Source of the DNA: JBOFFC01 sp051648405
Lineage (GTDB): Bacteria; Planctomycetota; Planctomycetia; Pirellulales; Lacipirellulaceae
Assembly (NCBI GenBank): GCA_051648405.1
Contig: JBOFFC010000003.1
Span: 1-64,000 of the forward strand
Direction: 5' to 3'
Length of the DNA stretch: 64,000 nucleotides
Part shown: positions 36,953-46,100 of the stretch, one piece after another
Numbering within the stretch: position 1 is the first letter of the stretch
Layout of the letters: each line of letters begins with the position of its first letter
Position numbers and translations under genes: made by a program
Notes under the pieces: generated by a model
Told to the model about the DNA's origin: nothing
Databases searched by the model: none
What the model saw: the letters and a program-made list of their open reading frames with translations, nothing else

Positions 36953-37018
36953 GGCGGTGCGGGGGGAAGAAAGGGAATGCGTGGGTCGCGGGTCGGGCTG
37001 CGTGCTCGTGTCGGGCCG

Positions 37019-40000
37019 CTAGCCCTTGAGGACGTCCTTGAGTCGCTTGTGGATCATGTCGATCTTCTTCTGCATGGCGGCCTTCTCGTCGGAGGTCGGC
37101 GGCTTCTTCCCCTTGGCGGACCTGACGGCGGCGGCGTCCCCCACGGGGGGAAGGCCGTCGGGTCCCACCTCGGGCTCGGCCGGTCCTTCGCCACCGCCAC
37201 CGTCGAACAGGATCAGCTCGGCGGTGCAGCTCACCGTCGCGCCGGCGTCTACGTTGAGTTGTCCCGTGAACGACCAGTAGCCGTCACGGACCGCCGTGTA
37301 CTCGTAGGGGCCAGCAGCAACGTCGCTGAACGTGACGCGCTCTCCGGTTTGCGGCTGCACGTCGGCTTCTCCGCCGAGCGTGACGGTCCCCTCGATCGGC
37401 GCTCCGTCCTGGTCGATGACGCTGACGACGACCGTGCCGGTCTCGTCGATCGGGCCCGGAGTCGGACCCGTTCCGCCGCCGTTCTTGGAGACCAGCAGCA
37501 CGTCGAGCATCGCCCCCACCTCACGCTCGACGGTGACGATCCCCGACTGCGACGCGTAGCCCGGCGCGGTGACCGCGTAGGGTTGCTCGCCGAGCGGCGC
37601 CTTGAGGAACGTCAGCGCGGTCCCCTCGGCGACCTCGTCGGCGACCCGGATCGTCGCGGTGTCGATCGGCTCGCTCGTCTCGGAGTCGTGGACCTGCACG
37701 GTGACGTCGGCGCGCTCGTCCGTCGGAACGGGGTCGATGTCTTCGTCGGACTGCAGGAACAGGTCGAAGCGGACCTGCTTGCCGGCCTCGACCGTTACCC
37801 TCCCTTCGCCGTGCTGGTAGCCGTCGGCGAAGGCGAGGATCGCCTGCTGCCCTACCGCGACCTCGTTGAAGTAGTAGGTGTTGCCGTCCACCATCGACGG
37901 CCCGGCGCCGTCAATCGCCACCACCGCTCCCTCGAGCGCGGCGCCTGTGTCGGCTTCGGTGACGACGACCGCTACTTCGCCGGTCTTGGTAGCGGGCTGG
38001 GGCTTCGGCCCGGGGCCCTTGCCGCCCCCTCCTCCGCTGCCCCCCCCTCCGCTTCCCTTGCCTCCGCCACCCCCCTTGCCTCCGCCTCCGCTCCCCTTGT
38101 CCCCCCCTCCGCCGCCACCCTTGGATTCGCTGTCGAACTCGCCCCCCCAGAAGTCGCCCCCCAGCTCGCTCGGCAGGTAAGCCTCGACCTTGTGGACTCC
38201 CGCCCCGAACGTGGCCACGATCCCCGGCACGGAGACCACATGCATCTGGCCCGAGCCGGTCGGCGCGGGTCCCACAGGCTTGCCGAGGGGGATGCTGCTG
38301 ACGTCCTGGCCGCCGCCGGCGCCGGTAATGCGTACGGTCGCCTTGAAGTCGTCCACGGGCTGGTCGCCGACCGAGAACGCCGTCAACCGGAGCTCGTCCG
38401 TCGCCTTGTCGTACGTCACGAAGTCGTTCTTCTCGGTGGCCCACCGGGCCTCGGCGCCCTGCTCGGCGTCTTTCTTGTTGACGCCAACGGCTTCACGCTC
38501 GCCCTTGCGGAGCATCGACCACGTCTCGTTGCCGACGACCCCGTCCACTTGGCACGGCGGGTCGGTCGATCCCTGGAACTTCTTCACCGCCGCGAGGGTC
38601 TTGTCGTCGAACTTGCCGGTCACCTCGACCGCCCCGGCGCCCAGGTGCTTGTTCAGGAGTTGCTGCAGGTACTCGACCCAGCCGTCGGAGCTCTCGGCGC
38701 CCTTCTTGAGAGTCGGTTGCTTCGACTCGGGGGGGGGCGCGAACTCGGGTTCCGGTTCTTGTCTCCCGAGCGCGACCACGATCTCCGTCGTCGTCCCCTC
38801 TTCGGCCTCACCGCTTCCCTCGAAGGGCTCGAAACCCTCCTTCTCGACGAAGTAGGGGACCTGGCCGGCGGGGACTTCGAGTTCGATGACTCCCGCCGCG
38901 TCGGTCTTGCCGGTCTGGTCGCTGCTGGCCGACACCGCGGCCCCTTCGATCGGGGCGCCGGACTCCGCGTCGGTGACCACGAACGAGACCTTGGTCACGG
39001 CTCCCGCGTACGGCGTGAGCTCGACGACCAGCTCGACGCCGTCGCCGTCGATGACCTCGACGGCGCCGCTCGCCGGCTCGTAGTTCTCGGCGGTGACGTT
39101 GTAGTCGTGCTTTCCGGGGGGGAGCTCGAGGGTCGCCAAGCCGGCGCCGCTCGACGTGTCCTTCCGGTCGCCGGCCGACACCTCGGCGCCCGCGACCGGC
39201 GCGCCGCTCGCCTTGTCGCGCACGACCACCGTCAGGCCTTGCCGCCCCTCGTTGCTCGACTGCATCTCGATCACGAGCTCGGCGTTGTCCCCCGCGACGA
39301 CCTCGACGTCTCCGGCGTTGGGCTCGTGGCCCGACGCCTCGGCGTACCACCCTTGCTTGCCGACGGGGACCTCCAGCGTGGCGAGGCCGTTGGCGCTGGT
39401 GTCCGCGTAGGTCTGCCCGACGGTGACGCCGGCCTTCGCGATCGGCTTGCCGGAATCCTTGTCCTTGACGAAGACCGTGAGGGCTTCCTTCGGGGCGCTG
39501 TCGTACTTCTTGAGCGCGATCTCGAGCGGGGCGTTGTCCCCCGCGACGACGGCGGTGCTCCCGTTCGCCTCGACGTAGTCCGTCGCGAACGCTTGGTACG
39601 GCTGGGCGCCGACCGGGACCTTGAAGGACGTGGCGCCCTTCGAGTCGGTGACCTTGGTCAACGCGCCCCCGACGCTCACGGTGACGTCGCCCAGCGGGGC
39701 GCCGGTCGCCTCGTCGGTGACGAGCACTGGCACGGTTCCCTCGCCGGTCGGGACGGGGGGCACGACGCCACCCCCACCCGACCCGCTGAGCGTGAACTCA
39801 ACCGGGACGTTCTCTTCTCCCTGACCGATCTGGTCGAGCGAGTTCAGGTCGTTTGCCGAGGGGGTCAGCGTGTGGGTCGCCGTGTTCTTGGCGCCCTCGG
39901 GGTTGTCCCACTCGACGCGCCACTGCGTCGGCGTGTCGCCGACCTGCCAGAGCGCGAAGCCCTTGCAACCCTGGTCGGGAGAGTCGGGGGTCTCGACGTA

Positions 40001-41218
40001 GACGAACTTGCTCGAAGCGCCCGGCGCAAGCGTCTTGTCGGGCTGCGTCATGAAGTCGCCGCGCTCGTTCCCCTGCCCGACGAGCTTCAGCGTCGCCTTG
40101 GTGCTGTTGGTGATGGTCACCAGGCAGCTGGCGGCCTTGTCGGCGCTGGGAGGAGGGGTGGGGCCCGGGTTCGGGGGGACCGGCTTGGGGGGGCCGCTAC
40201 CGCCCGTCAGCGTGAAGCGGAACTCGGCGATGTTCCCGCCGCCGTTGAGGTTGGCGCCGAAGTACTTCGACGCGTTGACCCCCTCGACCCGCGTCGAGGA
40301 CTTGTTCGTCCCCGCCACCGGGTTGCGCCACTCGATGAACCAAGTGGTGTCCATGTCGAGCAGCCACCCGAGTGTGCCGATGGCGCCTTCGGTCGGGATG
40401 TCGACGAGGGGGATCGTCGCCTCGGGGCCGGCGGCGACAAACTGCGCTGTCTTGCCGGCCTCGATCTTGTTGGGAGGCAGCTTGGCGAACGTCCCGCTTT
40501 CGTGCTTGGCGACGCCCATGTCGAGCCGGCGGTCCGACTCGTTCACGACCTCGATGACGCAGGCCCGTCGACCTCCGCCGAGCTTCTTGATCTCCGCCAG
40601 GACCTCGGGCGCCCAATCGAGGACCGTCGGCACGATCGAGGCCCCGACGGCTTCCGCCGCCGTTCCCTGTGCGCCTTGGCCAGCAGCGGCCGTCTCGGCG
40701 ACTTGCTTGACGATCTCGTCGAGCTTCGGCTGGAGCTGGCCGAGCGCGGTGGTCGCGTCGGTGAACGACTTCTCGTTGGCCTTCGCCCGGATCGCCTCGG
40801 TCAGCTTCCGCAGCAGGTCGGCCTTGGGGTGGGAGGCCTCTTCGAGACGGGTGACCTGCGAGTCGACTTCTTCGAACTGCGGCTCAGCCTTCGCCCACTG
40901 CTCCTTGCCCGCCGCCGCGTCGGCCGCGACGGACGACGCCTTCCCCTTGACCTGCGAAACGGCGGCCAGCAGGCGGCCGGACGCGTCCCCGCCGGCGGGT
41001 GCGGCCGCCGAGACCTTGTGGAAGGCCTCGAACAGCGTCGATCGCTGGGCGTCGAGCTGCTGGAACTCCCCCTTCCCCGCTTGTCCGGCGGCGACCCGAA
41101 GGTCGGCGTTCAAAGCCCCGATCTCTTGCCGGAACTTCTCTAGGAAGTCGCCCGCCGGGATGGCGCCGCTCCCCTTCGCAGGCAATAGCCCCAACGCCTC
41201 AAGAAGTCCCCCGGCCAT
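37019..41218 (-). CDS. 1,399-residue modular protein: aegerolysin-like, regulatory beta-sandwich and peptidoglycan-binding domains
   Basis: The ATG at 41218 follows a good AGGAGAGG ribosome site. Residues 1-180 are helical. Two tandem beta domains (about 218-338 and 363-478) share a late W-x-NP-x2-(G/K)-x-N motif (EWRNPVAGTN, EWDNPEGAKN) and an early VxNES/ITNST strand, resembling aegerolysins; this is a fold-level guess. Four carboxypeptidase-regulatory/PEGA-like sandwiches follow (about 494-572, 578-652, 660-735, 742-818), each with (V/A)xD-x-(A/D)SGxP. Then come a PG_binding_1-like domain (about 834-905), a beta domain, a Gly/Lys/Ser linker (about 1033-1068), three more sandwiches (about 1079-1337) and a basic tail. 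There is no signal peptide. It could be a very large secreted cargo or tail fibre-like protein. Confidence 0.6.
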   Translation of the reverse strand: MAGGLLEALGLLPAKGSGAIPAGDFLEKFRQEIGALNADLRVAAGQAGKGEFQQLDAQRSTLFEAFHKVSAAAPAGGDASGRLLAAVSQVKGKASSVAADAAAGKEQWAKAEPQFEEVDSQVTRLEEASHPKADLLRKLTEAIRAKANEKSFTDATTALGQLQPKLDEIVKQVAETAAAGQGAQGTAAEAVGASIVPTVLDWAPEVLAEIKKLGGGRRACVIEVVNESDRRLDMGVAKHESGTFAKLPPNKIEAGKTAQFVAAGPEATIPLVDIPTEGAIGTLGWLLDMDTTWFIEWRNPVAGTNKSSTRVEGVNASKYFGANLNGGGNIAEFRFTLTGGSGPPKPVPPNPGPTPPPSADKAASCLVTITNSTKATLKLVGQGNERGDFMTQPDKTLAPGASSKFVYVETPDSPDQGCKGFALWQVGDTPTQWRVEWDNPEGAKNTATHTLTPSANDLNSLDQIGQGEENVPVEFTLSGSGGGGVVPPVPTGEGTVPVLVTDEATGAPLGDVTVSVGGALTKVTDSKGATSFKVPVGAQPYQAFATDYVEANGSTAVVAGDNAPLEIALKKYDSAPKEALTVFVKDKDSGKPIAKAGVTVGQTYADTSANGLATLEVPVGKQGWYAEASGHEPNAGDVEVVAGDNAELVIEMQSSNEGRQGLTVVVRDKASGAPVAGAEVSAGDRKDTSSGAGLATLELPPGKHDYNVTAENYEPASGAVEVIDGDGVELVVELTPYAGAVTKVSFVVTDAESGAPIEGAAVSASSDQTGKTDAAGVIELEVPAGQVPYFVEKEGFEPFEGSGEAEEGTTTEIVVALGRQEPEPEFAPPPESKQPTLKKGAESSDGWVEYLQQLLNKHLGAGAVEVTGKFDDKTLAAVKKFQGSTDPPCQVDGVVGNETWSMLRKGEREAVGVNKKDAEQGAEARWATEKNDFVTYDKATDELRLTAFSVGDQPVDDFKATVRITGAGGGQDVSSIPLGKPVGPAPTGSGQMHVVSVPGIVATFGAGVHKVEAYLPSELGGDFWGGEFDSESKGGGGGGDKGSGGGGKGGGGGKGSGGGGSGGGGGKGPGPKPQPATKTGEVAVVVTEADTGAALEGAVVAIDGAGPSMVDGNTYYFNEVAVGQQAILAFADGYQHGEGRVTVEAGKQVRFDLFLQSDEDIDPVPTDERADVTVQVHDSETSEPIDTATIRVADEVAEGTALTFLKAPLGEQPYAVTAPGYASQSGIVTVEREVGAMLDVLLVSKNGGGTGPTPGPIDETGTVVVSVIDQDGAPIEGTVTLGGEADVQPQTGERVTFSDVAAGPYEYTAVRDGYWSFTGQLNVDAGATVSCTAELILFDGGGGEGPAEPEVGPDGLPPVGDAAAVRSAKGKKPPTSDEKAAMQKKIDMIHKRLKDVLKG

Positions 41219-41254
41219 CGTCCTCTCCTGTCAGGCTCCAAAGCGCCAAGACGC

Positions 41255-41513
41255 CTACGCACTCCGCGAGCGCGGGCGATCCGACAGCCTTGTTCGACGG
41301 CAGGGCCCCCGCGGGGCGGGAGAAAGCGGGGGGGCCACTCCCGTGGCCGCAATTGCCTGGGCGCCGAGGTCGGCGACCTGAGCCCCCTTGGACTTGCCGA
41401 CCTCTTTCGCAAGTTCGCGGGTGGCTTTGTCGAGCGCTTCCCCGCTCAGTTTAAACGTCTTTGACCCCTGCGCGACCGGCTTTCCAAGATCGACGATTCG
41501 CCCCCCCCGTCAC
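41255..41513 (-). pseudogene. Possible frameshifted small gene at a G8 tract
   Basis: A GTG at 41513-41511 overlaps the stop of the preceding gene as GTGA. Eight G residues follow (41508-41501 on the minus strand). As sequenced, the GTG frame stops after 20 codons. With one G fewer, it would continue as TGGRIVDLGKPVAQGSKTF, then a charged helical stretch (LDKATRELAKEVGKSK) and stop at 41255, about 85 residues. The restored frame has protein-like composition at least through its first 55 codons. It could be a pseudogene, a phase-variable gene or a sequencing indel. I recognise no family. Confidence 0.35.
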
Positions 41514-41899
41514 GCCGCGCCGTGCGTGTAGAGGTGCTGCCGGAAGTCGCTGAACGTCTCGTCGATATCCTCCCCCAGGTCGGCGACCGCGTCGCTGATC
41601 GAGTCGTGATAGCGGAGGCTCAGCAGGTCGGGGAGCTTCTCGGGGTCGAGCTCGTCGATGCCGTCGTCGATGTAGTGCCCGAGGACGAACTCCAGGAAGG
41701 CCCGCTGCTTGCCGCCGTAGTGCCCGTCGAGCGCGACGCGGGCGCGGGTAGCGCGTTCTTCGCGGGACAGGGGCGCCAGGGCGGAGTTCTTGGTGTCGTC
41801 CCAGGCCCTTCTCCACTCAAGGTCGAACGCCCTGCAGACCTTTGAGAGCGACTCGCCTTTCTTGAGCGGATGCTCCCTACGCTTGTCGAGCTTCGCCAC
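41510..41899 (-). CDS. LysM-like segment joined to a type I restriction HsdR C-terminal-like segment
   Basis: A 129-residue protein. Residues ~10-45 (HPLKKGESLSKVCRAFDLEW, RRAWDDTKNSAL) look like a LysM-type module of the form found in phage-tail and T6SS accessory proteins. Residues ~65-125 (FVLGHYIDDGIDELDPEKLP, DSISDAVADLGE, DFRQHLY) closely resemble the extreme C-terminus of HsdR, the restriction subunit of type I enzymes, without its nuclease or helicase domains. No hsdM or hsdS is nearby. It is either a remnant captured next to the T6SS cluster or a real small two-part protein. The start codon has no strong ribosome site. Confidence 0.5.
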   Translation of the reverse strand: MAKLDKRREHPLKKGESLSKVCRAFDLEWRRAWDDTKNSALAPLSREERATRARVALDGHYGGKQRAFLEFVLGHYIDDGIDELDPEKLPDLLSLRYHDSISDAVADLGEDIDETFSDFRQHLYTHGAA

Positions 41900-41981
41900 G
41901 GCGCGAACCGTCCGGTGATCGCTGACACACTCCGAGCCGCCGCCGCTGGTCTCGTGTCGATGTAAGTCCTTTGCTGGTAAG

Positions 41982-42055
41982 TACGCCCGGAGGGACTCGA
42001 ACCCCCAACCCCTGGTTCCGAAGACCAGTGCTCTATCCGATTGAGCTACGGACGC
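41982..42055 (-). tRNA. tRNA-Arg (anticodon UCG)
   Basis: A complete 74-base cloverleaf on the minus strand: acceptor GCGTCCG pairs with CGGGCGT (one G-T at the first pair), a D-arm GCTC/GAGC, anticodon stem CTGGT/ACCAG around CTTCGGA (anticodon TCG with T33), and T-arm GGGGG-TTCGAGT-CCCTC. The discriminator is A; CCA is not encoded. It sits at the border between the T6SS-related block and the housekeeping region. I found no direct repeat of its 3' end in the window, so it is not shown to be an integration site. Confidence 0.95.
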
Positions 42056-42070
42056 AAAAAAGGCTCTCGG

Positions 42071-42137
42071 CTTTCAGCGGTCAGCTTTCAGCGAAGAGCA
42101 ACGAGACAAATCTCAATGACCAAGCACCAATGACCAA
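42071..42137. repeat. Half-copies of dispersed intergenic microrepeats
   Basis: CTTTCAGCGGTCAGCTTTCA (42071-42090) is an internal heptad-like repeat. CAATGACCAAGCACCAATGA (42114-42133) and the bases to 42137 match the arms of the intergenic elements at 49414-49500 and 51301-51380. Here the opposite arm is missing or degraded. Confidence 0.7.
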
Positions 42138-42160
42138 AAAAGCTGATCGCCGACAGCTCC

Positions 42161-42352
42161 TCACTGAAAAAACGCGAACGCTTCGATCGCCGCGGCGATC
42201 GCTCCCATGAAGACCACCGTCCAGCCACCGAACCGGGCGGCGTGCGTGACGATCGTCTTCATCTCTTCGTGCCGCGTCGCCGCGTACACCAAGCTGACGA
42301 TCACCAGCAGCGGCAGCGCGAACCACAAGCGGTTGATCTCGGCGAGCAGCAT
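42161..42352 (-). CDS. Small two-helix membrane protein
   Basis: This 63-residue protein starts MLLAEINRLWFALPLLVIVS and has two hydrophobic helices (about 8-27 and 43-61) separated by a charged loop with ATRHEEMKTIV. There is no recognised domain. It lies 69 bases downstream of the DUF6677-like gene on the same strand; such a pair next to each other is plausible for planctomycetes. Composition and strand context support it as a real gene, not proof. Confidence 0.65.
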   Translation of the reverse strand: MLLAEINRLWFALPLLVIVSLVYAATRHEEMKTIVTHAARFGGWTVVFMGAIAAAIEAFAFFQ

Positions 42353-42421
42353 GGCGGCGGGGGTCGAGGTTGTAGTGCTTGACGACGATGTTTCGCAGAA
42401 CGACCGCGGCGCCGTTCGGCG

Positions 42422-43009
42422 TTATGCCGGCGGCGGGTCGGGGCTGGGGGCCTTCTTGTCGGTCGGGACGAGCGGGCCCGAGTGGGCGTCGTACACGGCG
42501 AGGATGTTCAGCAGCCCGGCGATCGCCGTGTAGACGGTCCCCAGCTCGAAGAAGTAGCCGTAGTCGTAATGCCACTTGGCGAGCTCGTCGGGGTGGCGGA
42601 CCTCGCTCTGTGCGTTGTCGAGGGAGGTGAACGGACGGCGGACGGAGGCGCCGGTCTTCGGGGGGTGGAAGACGCCCCCCAGCAGCGGCTCGGCGTCCCG
42701 TTGGAACCGCGCTCGCTCGACGAGCGCGGGGATCGCCACGACGCCGATGCCCGCCTGGCAGGGGAACGGCCAGCGATCGACCACGAACGACGCCGGGTTG
42801 GGGAGCAACGGCAGGGGAGACGCGTAGGCGACCCGCCCTCCCCCGGCGTACATGCCGGCGACGAACAGCGGCGCGATCGTCAGCAGGAACAGCAGACCCT
42901 TGCTGGTGCGCCCTTGGTACAGGTGTCCCAGCCCCGGCACGAGCCACGCCAGGAGCGCCGCGAACCGCGGGTTCTTCAGTGCGATCGGCGTGTCGGAGGG
43001 GTTGGTCAC
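42422..43009 (-). CDS. DUF6677-like planctomycete membrane protein
   Basis: A 195-residue protein. NPRFAALLAWLVPGLGHLYQ followed by GRTSKGLLFLLTIAPLFVAG is the small TM2-like hydrophobic pair with a GLGHxYQGR turn found in DUF6677 proteins. A central soluble part has LARASP-like charged segments, and a last helix (LGTVYTAIAGLLNILAVYDA) precedes a Pro-rich tail. It is a membrane protein of unknown role. The family name is from memory of the motif. Confidence 0.75.
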   Translation of the reverse strand: MTNPSDTPIALKNPRFAALLAWLVPGLGHLYQGRTSKGLLFLLTIAPLFVAGMYAGGGRVAYASPLPLLPNPASFVVDRWPFPCQAGIGVVAIPALVERARFQRDAEPLLGGVFHPPKTGASVRRPFTSLDNAQSEVRHPDELAKWHYDYGYFFELGTVYTAIAGLLNILAVYDAHSGPLVPTDKKAPSPDPPPA

Positions 43010-43159
43010 GGGTTCTTCGCGGCGTGAGGGTAGTCGGTCCGTATTCTAAGGCCGGCGCCGAGCCGCGGGCTAGGCGGCCGACGAGAGGGAGCGAAACCTA
43101 GACAAGATCGACGGGATGCCGCGACCGATCGACAAGGGCGAAGTCACCGACCCAGGCTG

Positions 43160-46100
43160 TCAATCCTGCCCAGCTTTGTTCGATTCCTTCTTCACCAGCC
43201 CACGCAGCAGGACGTAAAAGACGGGGGTCAGGAACAACCCCAGCAGCGTGACGCCGATCATGCCGCTGAAGACGGCGGTCCCCAGGGCGCGGCGCATCTC
43301 GGACCCGGCGCCGGTGGCGATCACCAGCGGAACGACGCCGAGGATGAACGCCAGGGCGGTCATCAGGATCGCCCGCAGGCGGAGCCGGGCGGCCTCGACG
43401 GCGGCGGTGAAGCGGTCCTTGCCCTGGTCTTCGAGCTGCTTGGCGAACTCGACGATCAGGATCGCGTTCTTGCAGGCCAGGGCCACCAGCACGACGAACC
43501 CGATTTGGGTGAGGATGTTGTTGTCCATGCCGCGGAACCAGACGCCGGCGATCGCAAACAGCAGGCAGAGCGGCACGATCAGGATCACGGCCAGCGGCAG
43601 GATCCAGCTCTCGTACTGGGCGGCGAGCGCCAGGAAGACGAACAGCACGCAGAGCGGGAAGATGAACAGCGCCGTGCTGCCGGCGGCGCGCTCTTGGTAC
43701 GAGAGGTCCGTCCACTCGTAGCCGAACCCGTCGGGGAGCGTCTCGTCGGCGAGCTTCTCCATCGCGTCGAGGGCGGTCCCCGTGCTGGCGCCGGGGAGCA
43801 GCGTGCCGCTCAGGTCGGCCGACGGGAACAGGTTGTAGCGGGTAACCCGGTCGGGTCCGGGGCGCTGCTCGACGTTGACGATCGTCCCCAGGGGGACAAC
43901 CGCGCCCGACGCGCTGCGGGTCTTGAGTTGGTAGATGTCCGAGGCTGAGTCCCGGAACTCGGGCTCGGCCTGTGCGGTGACACGGTACGTGCGCCCGAGC
44001 AGGTTGAAGTCATTCACGTAGACCGAGCCCAGGTAGACCTGCAGCGTCTCGAAGACGTTTGACAGGGGGACATCGAGCATCTGGGCCTTGGTGCGGTCGA
44101 TGTCGGCGTACAGCTGCGGCGTCTTGGCGTTGAAGGTCGAGAACGCGAAGGCCACGCCGGGCTGGGTGAACGAGCCGCCGGCCATCGCATCGACGACCGA
44201 CCCCAGCGCCGGGAAGCCGGCCCCGCCCCGGTCCTGGACCAGCATCTTGAAGCCCCCCGCGCTGCCGATGCCGCGGACCGGCGGCGGAGCGAGCACGAAG
44301 ATCGACGCCTCTTCGATCGCCGACAGCCGCTTCTGCAGGTCGACGAGGATCACGCCGGTCGTGAGCCCCTTGCGGGACCGCGCGGCGGCGTCGTCGAGGG
44401 CCGTGAAACAGGCCGCCGCGTTGGGGCTGTTCGACCGCGTCACGCCCGAGAAGCCGGCGAACGCCACGGCGTTCCTGATCCCGGGGGTCTCCATCGCGAT
44501 CTGGCTGATCCGCTGGACCACCTTGTCGGTGCGGTCGAGCGACGCGCCGTCGGGGAGCTGCGCGCTGACGATCAGGTAGCCCTGGTCCTGCTCGGGGATG
44601 AACCCCGTGGGGACCATGCGGAAGCTCTGCCCCGTGAGCGCCAAGAGGCCCGCGTACACGGCCACCATCAACAGACCGACGCGCACCAAGCGACCGACGA
44701 CCGCCGCGTACGCCGAACCCGAGCGGTCGAACACGTCGTTGAACCCGCGGAAGAACCACCCGAACAGCGTGTCGAGCAGGCGTGAGAACAAGCCGGGGGT
44801 GTGGTCGTGCGGCCGCAGCAGCAGCGCGCAGAGGGCCGGCGTGAGCGTCAGCGACACGAAGGCCGAGATCACCGTCGAGGCGGCGATCGTGATCGCGAAC
44901 TGCTGGTAGAACTGCCCGGTGATCCCCGGCAGGAACGCCGTGGGGACGAACACCGCGACGAGCACCAGCGCGGTGGCGATCAGCGCCCCGCCGACCTCGG
45001 TCATCGCCCGCTTGGTCGCTTCGCGGGGGGCGAGCCCCTCGCCGATCAGGCGTTCGACGTTCTCGACGACGACGATCGCGTCGTCGACCACAATGCCGAT
45101 CGCCAGCACCAGACCGAACAGCGAGAGGCTGTTCAGCGAGAACCCGACACCCTGCATGATCGCGAACGTGCCGACCAGCGAGATCGGGATCGCCAGCACG
45201 GGGATCAGCGTCGCCTGCCAGCGCTGTAGGAACACGAACACCGTCAGCACCACCAGCACCCCCGCTTCGAGCAGGGTGTGGAACACCTCCTCGATCGACT
45301 CCTCGACGAACCGCGTCGGGTTGTAGGCGATCTTGTGCTCTAGCCCCGCGGGGAAGTCCTTGCTCAGTTGCTTCATGGTGCGGATCACCTCTTCGGTCGT
45401 CGCGACGCCGTTGGTGCCGGGGCGCTGGTAGACGAGCAGCGCGATGGCGTTGTCGCCGTCGAGGTAGCTCTTGACCGAGTAGTCCTGGGCGCCGAGCTCG
45501 ACCCGGGCGACGTCGGCGACCCGGGTCAGCCGGCCGTCGGCGCCGCGCTTGACGACCACCTCGCCAAACTCCTCCGGGTTCTTGAGCCGCCCCTGGGCGG
45601 TGACCTGCAGTTGGAAGTCCCCGGGCTGGTCCTGCGGAGGCTGACCGATCTGCCCGGCCGCAACCTGGACGTTCTGTTCGCGTAGGGCGGCCACCACGTC
45701 GCTCGCCGTCAGGTCGAGCGAGGCGAGCTTTTCGATATCAAGCCACACCCGCATGCTGTACTCAGCGCCCCCGAAGACCTGCAGGCTCCCCACGCCGTTG
45801 ATGCGCGACAGCACGTCGCGGACCCGCAGGTAGGCGTAGTTGGCGATGTAGAGTTGGTCGCGGCTGGCGTCGGGCGAGATCAGGTGCACCACCAGCAGCA
45901 TCTCGGGCGAGGTCTTCGCCGTCACGACGCCGACCTGCCGCACCTCTTGCGGCAGGCGCGGCACGGCCGAGGCGACGCGGTTCTGCACCAGGACCTGGGC
46001 GTGATCGACGTCGGTTCCCAGGGCGAAGGTGATCGTGAGCGTCATCCGCCCGTCGGACGTGCTCTGCGACTCCATGTAGAGCATGTTCTCGACGCCGTTG

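Noticed and set aside
36857..41143. A very long open frame on the plus strand (over 1,400 codons)
   Set aside because: It mirrors the 1,399-residue minus-strand gene and arises from high third-position GC; its composition (Arg/Leu/Val/Asp-rich, no domains) is typical of antisense shadows.
41982..42055. tRNA gene as the attachment site of an integrated island containing the T6SS
   Set aside because: No direct repeat of the tRNA 3' end and no integrase gene was found in the window.
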